Below, piece by piece: positions 54,793 through 62,509 of a DNA stretch of 64,000 nt. The position numbers and the translations under genes were made by a program. The notes beneath the pieces were generated by a model that was not told the DNA's origin, made no database searches, and saw only the letters and a program-made list of their open reading frames with translations. The number at the start of each line of letters is the position of its first letter. Within the stretch, counting starts at the first letter, position 1. The stretch is from JAWRCU01 sp033542235. Its GTDB lineage: Bacteria; Pseudomonadota; Alphaproteobacteria; Rhizobiales; Rhizobiaceae. The stretch spans positions 248,001 through 312,000 of the forward strand of contig NZ_JAWRCU010000004.1 in the NCBI RefSeq assembly GCF_033542235.1. The letters are read 5' to 3'.

Positions 54793-55662
54793 ATGTCGCT
54801 GGCAGGGAAAACGCTTTTCATCTCCGGCGGTTCGCGCGGCATTGGACTTTCGATCGCGCTGCGGGCAGCGCGAGACGGCGCGAATGTGACGATCGCGGCA
54901 AAAACGGCCGAGCCGCATCCGAAGCTGCCGGGGACGATCTATACGGCGGCCGAGGAGATCGAGAAGGCCGGCGGCAAGGCGCTGCCAGCCATCTGTGACA
55001 TACGCGACGAAGCGCAGGTCGGCGAAGCTGTTGCCAGGACTGTCGAGCGCTTCGGCGGCATTGATATCTGCGTCAACAATGCGAGCGCCATCCAGCTTAC
55101 GGGCACGCTCGAGACCGACATGAAGCGCTTCGACCTCATGCATCAAATCAACACGCGCGGCACGTTCCTCGTCTCGAAATTATGCATTCCCCACCTGAAG
55201 TTAGCGGCGAACCCTCACATCCTGAATCTGGCTCCTCCGCTCGACATGGCAGCCAAATGGTTCAAGAACCACGTCGCTTACACCATGGCGAAGTTCGGCA
55301 TGTCGATGTGCACGCTGGGCATGAGCGCCGAATTCGCCAGACACGGCATCGCGGTGAACTCGCTGTGGCCGCTGACGGCGATCGATACGGCCGCCGTGCG
55401 CAATCTACTTGGCGGGGCAAACGTCGCGGCAATGAGCCGCTCGCCCTCGATCATGGCCGATGCGGCCTACGCGATCTTGAACCGCCCGGCGCGCGAGACG
55501 ACAGGCAACTTCTTCATCGACGAGGAGGTGCTGAGGGCCGAAGGCGTGATCGACTTCTCCATCTACGCGCCAGGCACCAAGGGCCCTCTCGCCGGCGATT
55601 TCTTCGTGCCGGACGACGTGTTCGAGCGGACCGAGACGCAGGTGTCGCGGGTTTTCAATTAG
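54793..55662 (+). CDS. SDR-family oxidoreductase (HSDL2-like)
   Basis: A 289-residue short-chain dehydrogenase. The nucleotide site is SGGSRGIG (residues 11-18), with NNASA at 95-99, Asn120, and the active Tyr163/Lys167 in AYTMAK. The subgroup is that of human HSDL2, shown by WFKNHVAYTMAKFGMSMC and NSLWPLTAIDTAA. The catalytic serine position of NLSPPL-type sequences is Ala147 here (NLAPPL), so activity may be altered. ATG 54793 has a strong GGAGGACGG; an extension to 54739 is unsupported. Confidence 0.92.
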   Translation: MSLAGKTLFISGGSRGIGLSIALRAARDGANVTIAAKTAEPHPKLPGTIYTAAEEIEKAGGKALPAICDIRDEAQVGEAVARTVERFGGIDICVNNASAIQLTGTLETDMKRFDLMHQINTRGTFLVSKLCIPHLKLAANPHILNLAPPLDMAAKWFKNHVAYTMAKFGMSMCTLGMSAEFARHGIAVNSLWPLTAIDTAAVRNLLGGANVAAMSRSPSIMADAAYAILNRPARETTGNFFIDEEVLRAEGVIDFSIYAPGTKGPLAGDFFVPDDVFERTETQVSRVFN

Positions 55663-55696
55663 CTATCCGTCACGCTCGTTCATGAGCGCACGCCGC

Positions 55697-56227
55697 CTAG
55701 AGATCCGGAGCTTCGGCGTCCTTCTTCTTGCCTTTGGCGAGTGCCGTGACGCGGTCGATGAAAGCGAGCAGCAGCGCCGAGAAGACGAAGGCGAGGTGCA
55801 TCATGGTCAGCCACATCAACTGGTCGGTCGTGTATTGCGCGTGGTTCAAGAACACTTGCAGCAGGTGGATCGACGAGATCGCGACAATGGTCGACGCGAC
55901 CTTGATCTTCAGCGAGCTGACGTCGATCGTGCCGAGCCACTGGATCTCGCCGTCGTGCTCGTCGAACCGGCTGACGAAATTTTCATAACCGGAGATGATG
56001 ACCATGACGACCAGGCTTGCGACCAGCGCCGCGTCGATCAGGCCGAGGATCTTCAGGATCGTGGTCGTGTCGTTGATCACGAGCACCGTCGACAGGAACT
56101 CATAGAGCTTGGCGCCGAACGACACGGCATAAACCGCAAGGGCCAGCGCCAGGCCGAGATAGAAGACGACGAGTAGCCAGCGCGAGGCGAGAATCACCGA
56201 TTCGATGGCAAGTTCGAGACGTTTCAT
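55697..56227 (-). CDS. UPF0114 family membrane protein (YqhA/TIGR00645)
   Basis: A 176-residue integral membrane protein with about four helices (SRWLLVVFYLGLALALAVYA, KILGLIDAALVASLVVMVII, and two later). The signature SGYENFVSR, the WLGTIDVSSLKIKVASTIVAISSIHLL block and a charged tail are typical. The family is of unknown function. A hairpin at 56302-56333 lies upstream. Confidence 0.93.
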   Translation of the reverse strand: MKRLELAIESVILASRWLLVVFYLGLALALAVYAVSFGAKLYEFLSTVLVINDTTTILKILGLIDAALVASLVVMVIISGYENFVSRFDEHDGEIQWLGTIDVSSLKIKVASTIVAISSIHLLQVFLNHAQYTTDQLMWLTMMHLAFVFSALLLAFIDRVTALAKGKKKDAEAPDL

Positions 56228-56301
56228 GCGGGCTCCATTGAACAGGGGTCCTATGTCTCGCGCGGGCGGACTGCTTGCAAGAGGGGAGGAGGACGAAAGC
56301 A

Positions 56302-56333
56302 GCCCGGCCGGAGGAGGGGGTATCCGGCCGGGC
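56302..56333. terminator. GC hairpin between ompA-like and UPF0114 genes
   Basis: An 11-bp perfect stem: gcccggccgga (56302-56312) with tccggccgggc (56323-56333). A second hairpin, ggcccgcc (56391-56398) with ggcgggcc (56406-56413), lies closer to the ompA-like stop. Neither has a clear T run on the minus strand, so they may be a paired Rho-dependent end or stability elements. Confidence 0.5.
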
Positions 56334-56422
56334 CATCCCTCTTCTCGGAGGGATAGGGCAGGGAACCCTGCTTAATAGTTGGTGTAGGGCGGCCCGCCTT
56401 TCAACGGCGGGCCGTCATGCGA

Positions 56423-58570
56423 TCAATCGGCGCTCGCAACGGGCGCGACCAGCGGTGTGATACGACGGATCACCACGCGCCGGTTCGCCTGCTCCGGCCC
56501 GTCGGTCCTGATCTTGAGGAAGCGCTCGCCATAGCCTTGTGTTGCGAGGTTCTCCGGCGGGATGTCGAAGACGTTGGTGAGCGCCTGCGCCACGGCTTCC
56601 GCGCGCTGGTCGGAGAGCGCCAGATTGGCGACATCCGACCCGACAGCGTCGGTGTGGCCTTCGATCAGGAAGGTTTCGGCCGGATTCTTCTTCAGTATCC
56701 TTTCCATGGCTTCGGCAACGCCTTCCAGCTTCGAAATTTCGCTCTCGGCGACCGCAGCCGACCCGAAGCCGAAATTGACGGTCGTGAGCTCGACGCGCGG
56801 AACCATGTCGCGGATACGGGCCGAACGCTTGACCTCGTCGACCGAGTAGAGACGCTTGACACGCTCGACGGGTGGGCGCTCGAGGAACTCGTAGTAGGTG
56901 TCGGGATTTCCGACATTGTCGGCGTCGAGGATGTAATCTTCCTCGGGGACGTCGAGCTGCATCGGCGGCAACTCCAGACCAGGGTCGCGCCAGTCTTCAA
57001 GGCGATCGGAATAGCGGTCGTCGACATAGGCGAGGACGTATTCACGCCCATCGGGGGTAATGCGTGAGCGCCGGACGATGTCGCCATAGCTGTTGCGGAT
57101 CGTGACGACCCGCGTGCCGTCCTCGCGAACCACGGTCTCGCGGATGCGGTTGCGTGGCAGATCCTCATACTGCACATCGCGCGCCTGGCGCGTCAGCCGC
57201 GGACGGTCGCTGCTCTCCACGAAATTCTGGTTGTTGAACTGAACGACCACGCGGTCGCCCATCTTACGGACCACGTCGACGCCCTGCGGCCGCCGGCGCG
57301 ACTCGATCGGCGGTGGCGGCTCCGCGATGCGCCTGCCTCGCTCTGCAGTGAGCGGCTGGAGCTCGGCCGGGCGTGCGGCCTCCTGCGCTGCCCTGTCGTC
57401 GGCAGGTGGCGGACCCGGCGGCGTGGCCGGCCGAGGAGGCTGAGCCTCGGCTTCCCCGCCCATCGTCTCGGCAGTTCCGCGCCTGTTTCTTCCGGCCGGT
57501 GCGGCGGGCGCTTCCTTGGCGCTGTCGAGCATGGGAGCGGCGTCCGGCCGTGCCTTGGCTGAGCCGGAATCGGGCTGCACCGTACTGTCGGGCTGCGTGC
57601 CGGGTTGCTCAGGAGCGGCCTGCGGCTCGTTTGTGTCGCCCCCCTTGCCTTCAGGCTCCTTGCCAGGGCCTTTGTGAGGTGTGGGGGCCGCCTCCTGGGG
57701 CTGCGTCGGAGTGCCCTGCGGAGCCGGTTCACCAGAAGCAGCGTTAGGCGTCTCCGGTTCTGCCGGAGTCGTCGACTTGGGCGGGACGGGCTTTGATTCG
57801 GGGGCCGGTGCTTTCTCGGGCTCTGCCTCTTGCGTCTGCTGCTCGACGCGGGTTTTCGACTTTGGTTTTCCAACATTGGGTTCGGCCTGGGGAGCCGGTT
57901 CAGCCTGCGACGCGGGCGGAGCCTCTTCGGGCGCGCCCTGCTGCCTGCCCTTCTGCTTGCGCGGCGATTCTTCCTGAGCCTGGGGCTGCTGCTGTTCAGG
58001 TGTCGCCTGCTCGGGCGCGGCTCGCTGCTTGCCCTTCTGCTTGCGCGGCGATTCCTCCTGAGCCGGGGGCTGCTGCTGTTCGGGTGTCGCCTGCTCGGGC
58101 GCGGCTCGCTGCTTGCCCTTCTGCTTGCGCGGCGGTTCCTCCTGGGCCGAGGGCTGCTGCTGTTCGGGTGTCGCCTGCTCGGGCGCGGCCTGCTGCTCGC
58201 TCTTTTGCCTGCGCGGCGGTTCCTCCTGGGCCGAGGGCTGCTGCTGTTCGGGTGTCGCCCCCTCAGGGGTGGCCTGCTGCTTGCCCTTCTTTCTGCGCGG
58301 CGATTCCTCCTCGGTCCGGGGCTGCTCCTGTTCGGGCGTCGCCTGCTCAGGCGCGGCCTGCTGCTTGCCTTTCTGCCTCCGCAGTTGCTCCTCCGGCTCG
58401 TCGCTCGGCGCGGTTTCGTCCTGTGCGAGCATCATAGCCCCAGCAACGTGCCGAGCCGGCGTCGATGCCTCATGCGGCGAAGCGGCATTCGCCAGTCCCC
58501 ACGCGCCAGGCGCAGCCGCGAGCAGCAGGCCCAGGGCCGACCCCGCGAGAAGCTTGAACCGACATTTCAT
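56423..58570 (-). CDS. OmpA-family protein with long Gln/Pro-rich repeat region
   Basis: A 715-residue exported protein. After a signal peptide (residues 1-30) come 5.5 copies of a 28-residue Gln/Pro/Glu repeat (residues 64-219). A longer Pro/Ala/Glu linker runs to about 430, then a middle domain with RKVGDRVVVQFNNQNF-like and DTYYEFLERPPVERVKRLYSV stretches. A C-terminal OmpA peptidoglycan-binding domain (about 585-705; VNFGFGSAAVAESE, IEGHTDAVGSDVANLALSDQ, RVVIRRI) ends it. The protein should span from envelope to peptidoglycan, with the repeat as a long spacer. Confidence 0.92.
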   Translation of the reverse strand: MKCRFKLLAGSALGLLLAAAPGAWGLANAASPHEASTPARHVAGAMMLAQDETAPSDEPEEQLRRQKGKQQAAPEQATPEQEQPRTEEESPRRKKGKQQATPEGATPEQQQPSAQEEPPRRQKSEQQAAPEQATPEQQQPSAQEEPPRKQKGKQRAAPEQATPEQQQPPAQEESPRKQKGKQRAAPEQATPEQQQPQAQEESPRKQKGRQQGAPEEAPPASQAEPAPQAEPNVGKPKSKTRVEQQTQEAEPEKAPAPESKPVPPKSTTPAEPETPNAASGEPAPQGTPTQPQEAAPTPHKGPGKEPEGKGGDTNEPQAAPEQPGTQPDSTVQPDSGSAKARPDAAPMLDSAKEAPAAPAGRNRRGTAETMGGEAEAQPPRPATPPGPPPADDRAAQEAARPAELQPLTAERGRRIAEPPPPIESRRRPQGVDVVRKMGDRVVVQFNNQNFVESSDRPRLTRQARDVQYEDLPRNRIRETVVREDGTRVVTIRNSYGDIVRRSRITPDGREYVLAYVDDRYSDRLEDWRDPGLELPPMQLDVPEEDYILDADNVGNPDTYYEFLERPPVERVKRLYSVDEVKRSARIRDMVPRVELTTVNFGFGSAAVAESEISKLEGVAEAMERILKKNPAETFLIEGHTDAVGSDVANLALSDQRAEAVAQALTNVFDIPPENLATQGYGERFLKIRTDGPEQANRRVVIRRITPLVAPVASAD
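57914..58381 (-). repeat. 84-bp in-frame tandem repeat array
   Basis: Five full 84-bp units plus a partial encode the 28-residue repeat of the OmpA-family protein. Units differ by few residues (for example RRQKGKQQAAPEQATPEQ against RKQKGKQRAAPEQATPEQ). Copy number is likely to vary between strains. Confidence 0.9.
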
Positions 58571-58707
58571 CCCATTCTCCTTGGTAAATCATCACTTACG
58601 TGGCCGGAAACACAAAGCATCTAAATTCGTTCCGAGAACGCCGTCTTCGAGGCCCTCGCCGGGCGGCACCGGCTCTTTTGCGTGGCGGGAAGGCGGCTGA
58701 AAGGTGG

Positions 58708-58770
58708 CTAGAGCAGGATGAATGGACGCATTCATCCTGCTCTAGCTCTTTGCTTTTGCAGCATGATCTT
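58708..58770. repeat. Dispersed repeat, copy 2, with 17-bp perfect stem
   Basis: Arms 58708-58724 and 58729-58745 are exact reverse complements around a 4-base loop, followed by ctctttgcttttgcagcatg. A diverged copy is at 17085-17142. It lies between the ompA-like gene and the YcgN gene. It could act as a bidirectional hairpin, but the second copy in another setting suggests a dispersed element. Confidence 0.8.
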
Positions 58771-58847
58771 ACCCGAATAGTCTGCAACTTTTCGGGATTA
58801 TGCTCAGGGGCCTTGACCGCGATCTTCCACAGGACCAAATCCGCGCA

Positions 58848-59291
58848 ATGAAACCCTTCTGGAAGACCAAGACCCTCGAGGAGATGACCACCTCGGAGTG
58901 GGAGTCGTTGTGCGACGGCTGCGGCAAATGCTGCATGGCTAAGCTCGAGGACGAGGATACCGGCAATATATATTGGACGACCGTCGGCTGCCGTCTGTTT
59001 GACGCGGGCCTCTGCCGATGCACGGACTACGAGCACAGGTTGGAAAGGGTCAGCGATTGCGTGAGGCTGACGCCGGAGAACGTACGCACGCTCACTTGGC
59101 TGCCGTCGACATGCGCCTATCGGCTCGTCGCGGAGGGCAAGGACCTTTACTGGTGGCATCATCTGATTTCGGGCAGTCCGGAGACGGTCCACCAGGCTGG
59201 CATGTCGATGCGCGAACGCGTCACGGCAAGCGAAAGCGATATTGAAGACACGGACGAGTATTTCGACCACACGCTCGAATTCGAGCCATGA
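58848..59291 (+). CDS. YcgN/UPF0260 cysteine-cluster protein
   Basis: A 147-residue protein. The cysteine cluster CDGCGKCCMAKLED near residue 22, with further Cys in GCRLFDAGLCRCTDY and DCVRLTPENV, is likely to bind a metal or iron-sulfur centre. The start PFWKTKTLEEMT is typical of the family. ATG 58848 is taken; extension to 58800 adds residues from the gap. The function is unknown. Confidence 0.92.
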   Translation: MKPFWKTKTLEEMTTSEWESLCDGCGKCCMAKLEDEDTGNIYWTTVGCRLFDAGLCRCTDYEHRLERVSDCVRLTPENVRTLTWLPSTCAYRLVAEGKDLYWWHHLISGSPETVHQAGMSMRERVTASESDIEDTDEYFDHTLEFEP

Positions 59292-59531
59292 CGTCCGGTC
59301 CGGGCTGCGGTTTCTCCCCTCGAAAGTTTTCCTTAACCCGAAACAGCTTCCTCATGATGGCAGCCGGCTGGATGCGAATCAGCCTGCCGGCGTGACTGTG
59401 GCTGCCCCGGGCTGGAGCAGATGAACGTCAGATGAACGCCCGGTTCCCAGAACGTTCAGTTGGATCGCTCTAGGGTCGCGGCATCGCTTCGGCGAACCAG
59501 GTAAAAAAAGCGGCATAAGGAGAATTCTGCC

Positions 59532-59909
59532 ATGCTCACCACCTTCAAGACAGCGGCCATCGCCGGCCTGATCGGCCTCAGCGCGCTCGCTGCTGTGCCT
59601 GCCAAGGCGGACAGCATCTATCTCGGCTTTGGCGACAACCATCGCGATCCGCGCTTCGGCGTCTATGTCGGCGGCGACGGCGAGCGCTACTACCGGCGCG
59701 ATCATCGCCGGGACGACTACCGCTACGACGACAGGCGCGCGGAGCGCTGCAGTCCCGACCACGCCTTGTTCAAGGCAGAACGAATGGGCATTCGCCGCGC
59801 TCGCATCGACTTCGTGTCACCGAGGCGAATCGGCGTCGTCGGCCGCTCGCGCGGCGACTGGGTGAATGTGACCTTCGCGCGTGCGCCGGGCTGCCCCGTC
59901 ATCGGCTGA
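59532..59909 (+). CDS. Small secreted Arg/Asp/Tyr-rich protein
   Basis: A 125-residue protein with a cleavable signal peptide (TFKTAAIAGLIGLSALAAVPAKA). A YRRDHRRDDYRYDDRRAERC low-complexity region and a C-terminal segment RIDFVSPRRIGVVGRSRGDWVNVTFARAPGCPVIG follow. The two cysteines could pair in the periplasm. Similar proteins are frequent in rhizobia, of unknown function. AAGGAG precedes the start and a clear terminator follows. Confidence 0.82.
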   Translation: MLTTFKTAAIAGLIGLSALAAVPAKADSIYLGFGDNHRDPRFGVYVGGDGERYYRRDHRRDDYRYDDRRAERCSPDHALFKAERMGIRRARIDFVSPRRIGVVGRSRGDWVNVTFARAPGCPVIG

Positions 59910-59934
59910 CGTGAAAGCGCCGAAAACTAAAGAG

Positions 59935-59964
59935 AGCGCCGCCGGCACTTCCGGCGGCGCTTTT
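59935..59964 (+). terminator. Rho-independent terminator
   Basis: An 11-bp perfect stem (59935-59945 with 59951-59961) and a TTTT tail, 26 bp after the secreted-protein stop. The convergent ABC-ATPase gene ends 10 bp beyond it, so it may serve both. Confidence 0.88.
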
Positions 59965-59974
59965 GTGTATGTCC

Positions 59975-61126
59975 TCAGTCGACCCGATCAGCGCTGCGCA
60001 CGACGCGCTCAGTCTCGGGATCGATCAGATGCAAAGCATCCAGGTTGACGGAAAGATCGATCTTATGACCGGCGGCTAGTCGGGAATCGGGTTCCAGCCG
60101 CGCGACGACCGGCTCGGCCGCCAGGTCGAAGTGAACCAGCGTCTCCATTCCGAGCGGTTCGACGAGCTTTATGACGACCGAGATCGTCCGCCCGGAGTCG
60201 GCCCCAGGAACAGCGAGCTTGAGATGCTCCGGCCTTATGCCGAGCATCATGGTTCTCCCGACCGAGTCGGCAAAGGTCCCGGCCCGCGAGTCGGGAATGC
60301 TGAGGCTATGGTCCGCCCCGATTTTGGCTGACAGCCCCACTGGCGAAGCCTCGATTGCCGCGGGCACGAAGTTCATCCCGGGGGATCCGATGAAGCCTGC
60401 CACGAAGCGAGTCGCGGGGCTCAGATAGAGCTCCTGCGGCGATGCCACTTGCTCGATCCGCCCCTTGTTCATGACCACTACGCGGTCCGCGAGGGTCATC
60501 GCCTCCACCTGGTCGTGCGTGACATAGACGGTCGTGGTGGCCACGCGGGCGTGCAATTGCTTGATCTCGGTCCGCATCTGCACGCGCAGCTTGGCATCGA
60601 GGTTGGACAAGGGCTCATCGAACAGAAAGACCCGGGGCCTGCGGATCAAAGCTCGCGCCATCGCTACGCGCTGGCGCTGGCCGCCGGACAGCTGGCGAGG
60701 CTTGCGGCCAAGCAGCGCTTCGATCTGCAACATCGCGGCGGTCTCTTCAAGGCGCCGGCTCACCTCCTGTTTCGGCGTGTGGCGGAGTTTCAGCCCGAAG
60801 GTGATGTTGTCGGCGACTGTCAGGTGCGGAAAGAGCGCGTAGTTCTGGAACACCATCGCTATATCGCGGTCGCCGGGCTCGAGGTCATTCACGACCCGAT
60901 CGGCAATCCGGATTTCACCGCTCGTGATTGCCTCGAGGCCGGCGATCATTCGCAGCGTCGTCGATTTCCCGCATCCCGAAGGGCCGACCAGCACGACGAA
61001 CTCGCCGGCGGTTATCTCCAGATCGATGCCATGCACGGTCTGCTGCCCATCATAGGCTTTCGTGAGTGCACGCAGTGACAAGTCGGCCAAGGGAAGTTCC
61101 TCTTGCGTCATCGAGGTGCGGGACAT
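59975..61126 (-). CDS. ABC transporter ATP-binding protein (UgpC/MalK type)
   Basis: A 383-residue CUT1-type importer ATPase. Walker A is GPSGCGKST (residues 48-56), signature LSGGQ (146-150), Walker B VFLFDE (166-171) and switch His204 in THDQ. A TOBE/regulatory domain follows (from about 240; LGIRPEHLKLA). Permeases and binding protein are not seen in the window, so they may lie beyond 64000. ATG 61126 overlaps the M24 stop (TGATG); the frame to 61273 adds unconserved residues. Together with M24 and M81 peptidases this suggests uptake of a peptide- or amide-linked substrate. Confidence 0.93.
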   Translation of the reverse strand: MSRTSMTQEELPLADLSLRALTKAYDGQQTVHGIDLEITAGEFVVLVGPSGCGKSTTLRMIAGLEAITSGEIRIADRVVNDLEPGDRDIAMVFQNYALFPHLTVADNITFGLKLRHTPKQEVSRRLEETAAMLQIEALLGRKPRQLSGGQRQRVAMARALIRRPRVFLFDEPLSNLDAKLRVQMRTEIKQLHARVATTTVYVTHDQVEAMTLADRVVVMNKGRIEQVASPQELYLSPATRFVAGFIGSPGMNFVPAAIEASPVGLSAKIGADHSLSIPDSRAGTFADSVGRTMMLGIRPEHLKLAVPGADSGRTISVVIKLVEPLGMETLVHFDLAAEPVVARLEPDSRLAAGHKIDLSVNLDALHLIDPETERVVRSADRVD

Positions 61127-62490
61127 CAGTCCCGGGCGAAGACCCGCTCGGGCGTCAGCCAGAAGGGGGGCAGCATCAGCGGCGTGGCCGAAAGCGGAAG
61201 GATCGATGGCTTCACCTCCACGCCGAGCACGTCGCGCATGAACGTCCGGCGCTTTTCGATGCGGGCTGCGCAATCAGGATGACGCGCGACAAGCTCGGCG
61301 CGCAGCGCTTCGTCGGCGAATGTGACGGGGTCCTCGCAGTTGAGCGCCTGGCCCGCAGACATGGGTACGGGAATCACATCAACCTGGAAAGGCATGCCGG
61401 AGCGAATGCGATCGCTCGATCCCGGACGGACGGGCGTGTGCATCCACTCCTCGTGGCCGGTCAGGTGCCCCGGATTGAGCGCCGAGCGAAGCCCGGCTCG
61501 TGCGAGGGTCTCCACAACGGCCGCGTAGAGATCGCCCCCGGCGATGCCGATGTCGGCGGCGGCGTACCAGGTGCATAGCGCCTCGAAATAGCCGGATGCC
61601 TTCGCCTGGAAGGCATCGTTTTCGGTATCGAGCAAGCCGGCGCGCGAGGACAGTGCGCCCCAGAAGCCGAGGGCCGTCGTCACGCCGTCGCCGCGCCGCA
61701 ACCTGCGCGCGGTCGGGCTGCGCAGCCCAATCACCGGCTCGCCGGGCGCGGCCGAGGCGAACATGGTATGCACGTTGATCGGCTCGCCCGTGTAGCGCAT
61801 TCGCGCAACGGCATCATATTCCGTGTCGCCCTCGCGCACGCCGGACACAATCTGCCAGAGCGCCAGCGAGCAACGCGTTGCCGACCACTCCCATGCGGCG
61901 ATCTGATCGACGTCGACCTGCGTGCGCAGGCCCGTCTCGGGGTGCATCAGAACGGCCGTCGCGTCGGACAAAGAGCCAGAGCGCCCCACGACCCGCTCGA
62001 CCATTTGGACGTATGCCGCGGGCACGAAGAAGGCATGCGCCGGCTCATCTTCCTCTTGCGCTTCAAGGTATTTCCAGCCAGCAAGAGCGACGGAATCGCC
62101 TGCTTTCAAGCCGGCGTCGCGCAGCCGATCGGCCAGGCGCGGATGCTGCGAGCGATCCTGGCCAGGCAGGCTGAGCGACTGGGCGAGGAGCACTTCCACG
62201 CCGGGCAGGCGGGCCAGTGGCGCGTAGCTTTCCGATTCGTTTCCGGTGATCAGCACGCGGCGGCCGCCACGACCGAGCAGCAGGAACGCCTCCTCGAAAC
62301 GCGGCTCGAAACCACTCAGGAAGGCGATGTTTCCGAAGTGCTCGCGGTCTGCGTAGACGATCAACCAATCCTTGCCGGCGCGTGCGAAGGCGGCATCTGC
62401 GCGCGCTGCAAAGGTCTCCGCGGGTACTTGCGGCTGTTCTCCGGGCAAGTCGAAGACGGGAGGCGTTACGGTTTTCAGTATGGGAGCCAT
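61126..62490 (-). CDS. M24-family (pita-bread) metallopeptidase, Xaa-Pro aminopeptidase-like
   Basis: A 454-residue protein. The N-terminal creatinase-type domain (LIVYADREHFGNIAFLSGFEPRFEE) is followed by a pita-bread half with TRCSLALWQIVSGVREGDTEYD and the GHEEWMHTPVRPGSSDRI metal-site region. Several metal ligands of standard M24 peptidases (the D-x10-D pair) are not plainly present: FWGALSSRAGLLDT replaces the usual GTDGYH-type segment. It may thus be a hydrolase with changed metal use. Coupled to the ATPase (1-bp overlap) and 19 bp after the M81 gene. Confidence 0.85.
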   Translation of the reverse strand: MAPILKTVTPPVFDLPGEQPQVPAETFAARADAAFARAGKDWLIVYADREHFGNIAFLSGFEPRFEEAFLLLGRGGRRVLITGNESESYAPLARLPGVEVLLAQSLSLPGQDRSQHPRLADRLRDAGLKAGDSVALAGWKYLEAQEEDEPAHAFFVPAAYVQMVERVVGRSGSLSDATAVLMHPETGLRTQVDVDQIAAWEWSATRCSLALWQIVSGVREGDTEYDAVARMRYTGEPINVHTMFASAAPGEPVIGLRSPTARRLRRGDGVTTALGFWGALSSRAGLLDTENDAFQAKASGYFEALCTWYAAADIGIAGGDLYAAVVETLARAGLRSALNPGHLTGHEEWMHTPVRPGSSDRIRSGMPFQVDVIPVPMSAGQALNCEDPVTFADEALRAELVARHPDCAARIEKRRTFMRDVLGVEVKPSILPLSATPLMLPPFWLTPERVFARD

Positions 62491-62509
62491 GGATGCGAAC
62501 CTTTCCGTG

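Noticed and set aside
58708..58745. Hairpin considered as a simple terminator
   Set aside because: A diverged copy with the same flank occurs at 17085-17142 in a gene leader, so a dispersed element is the better description.
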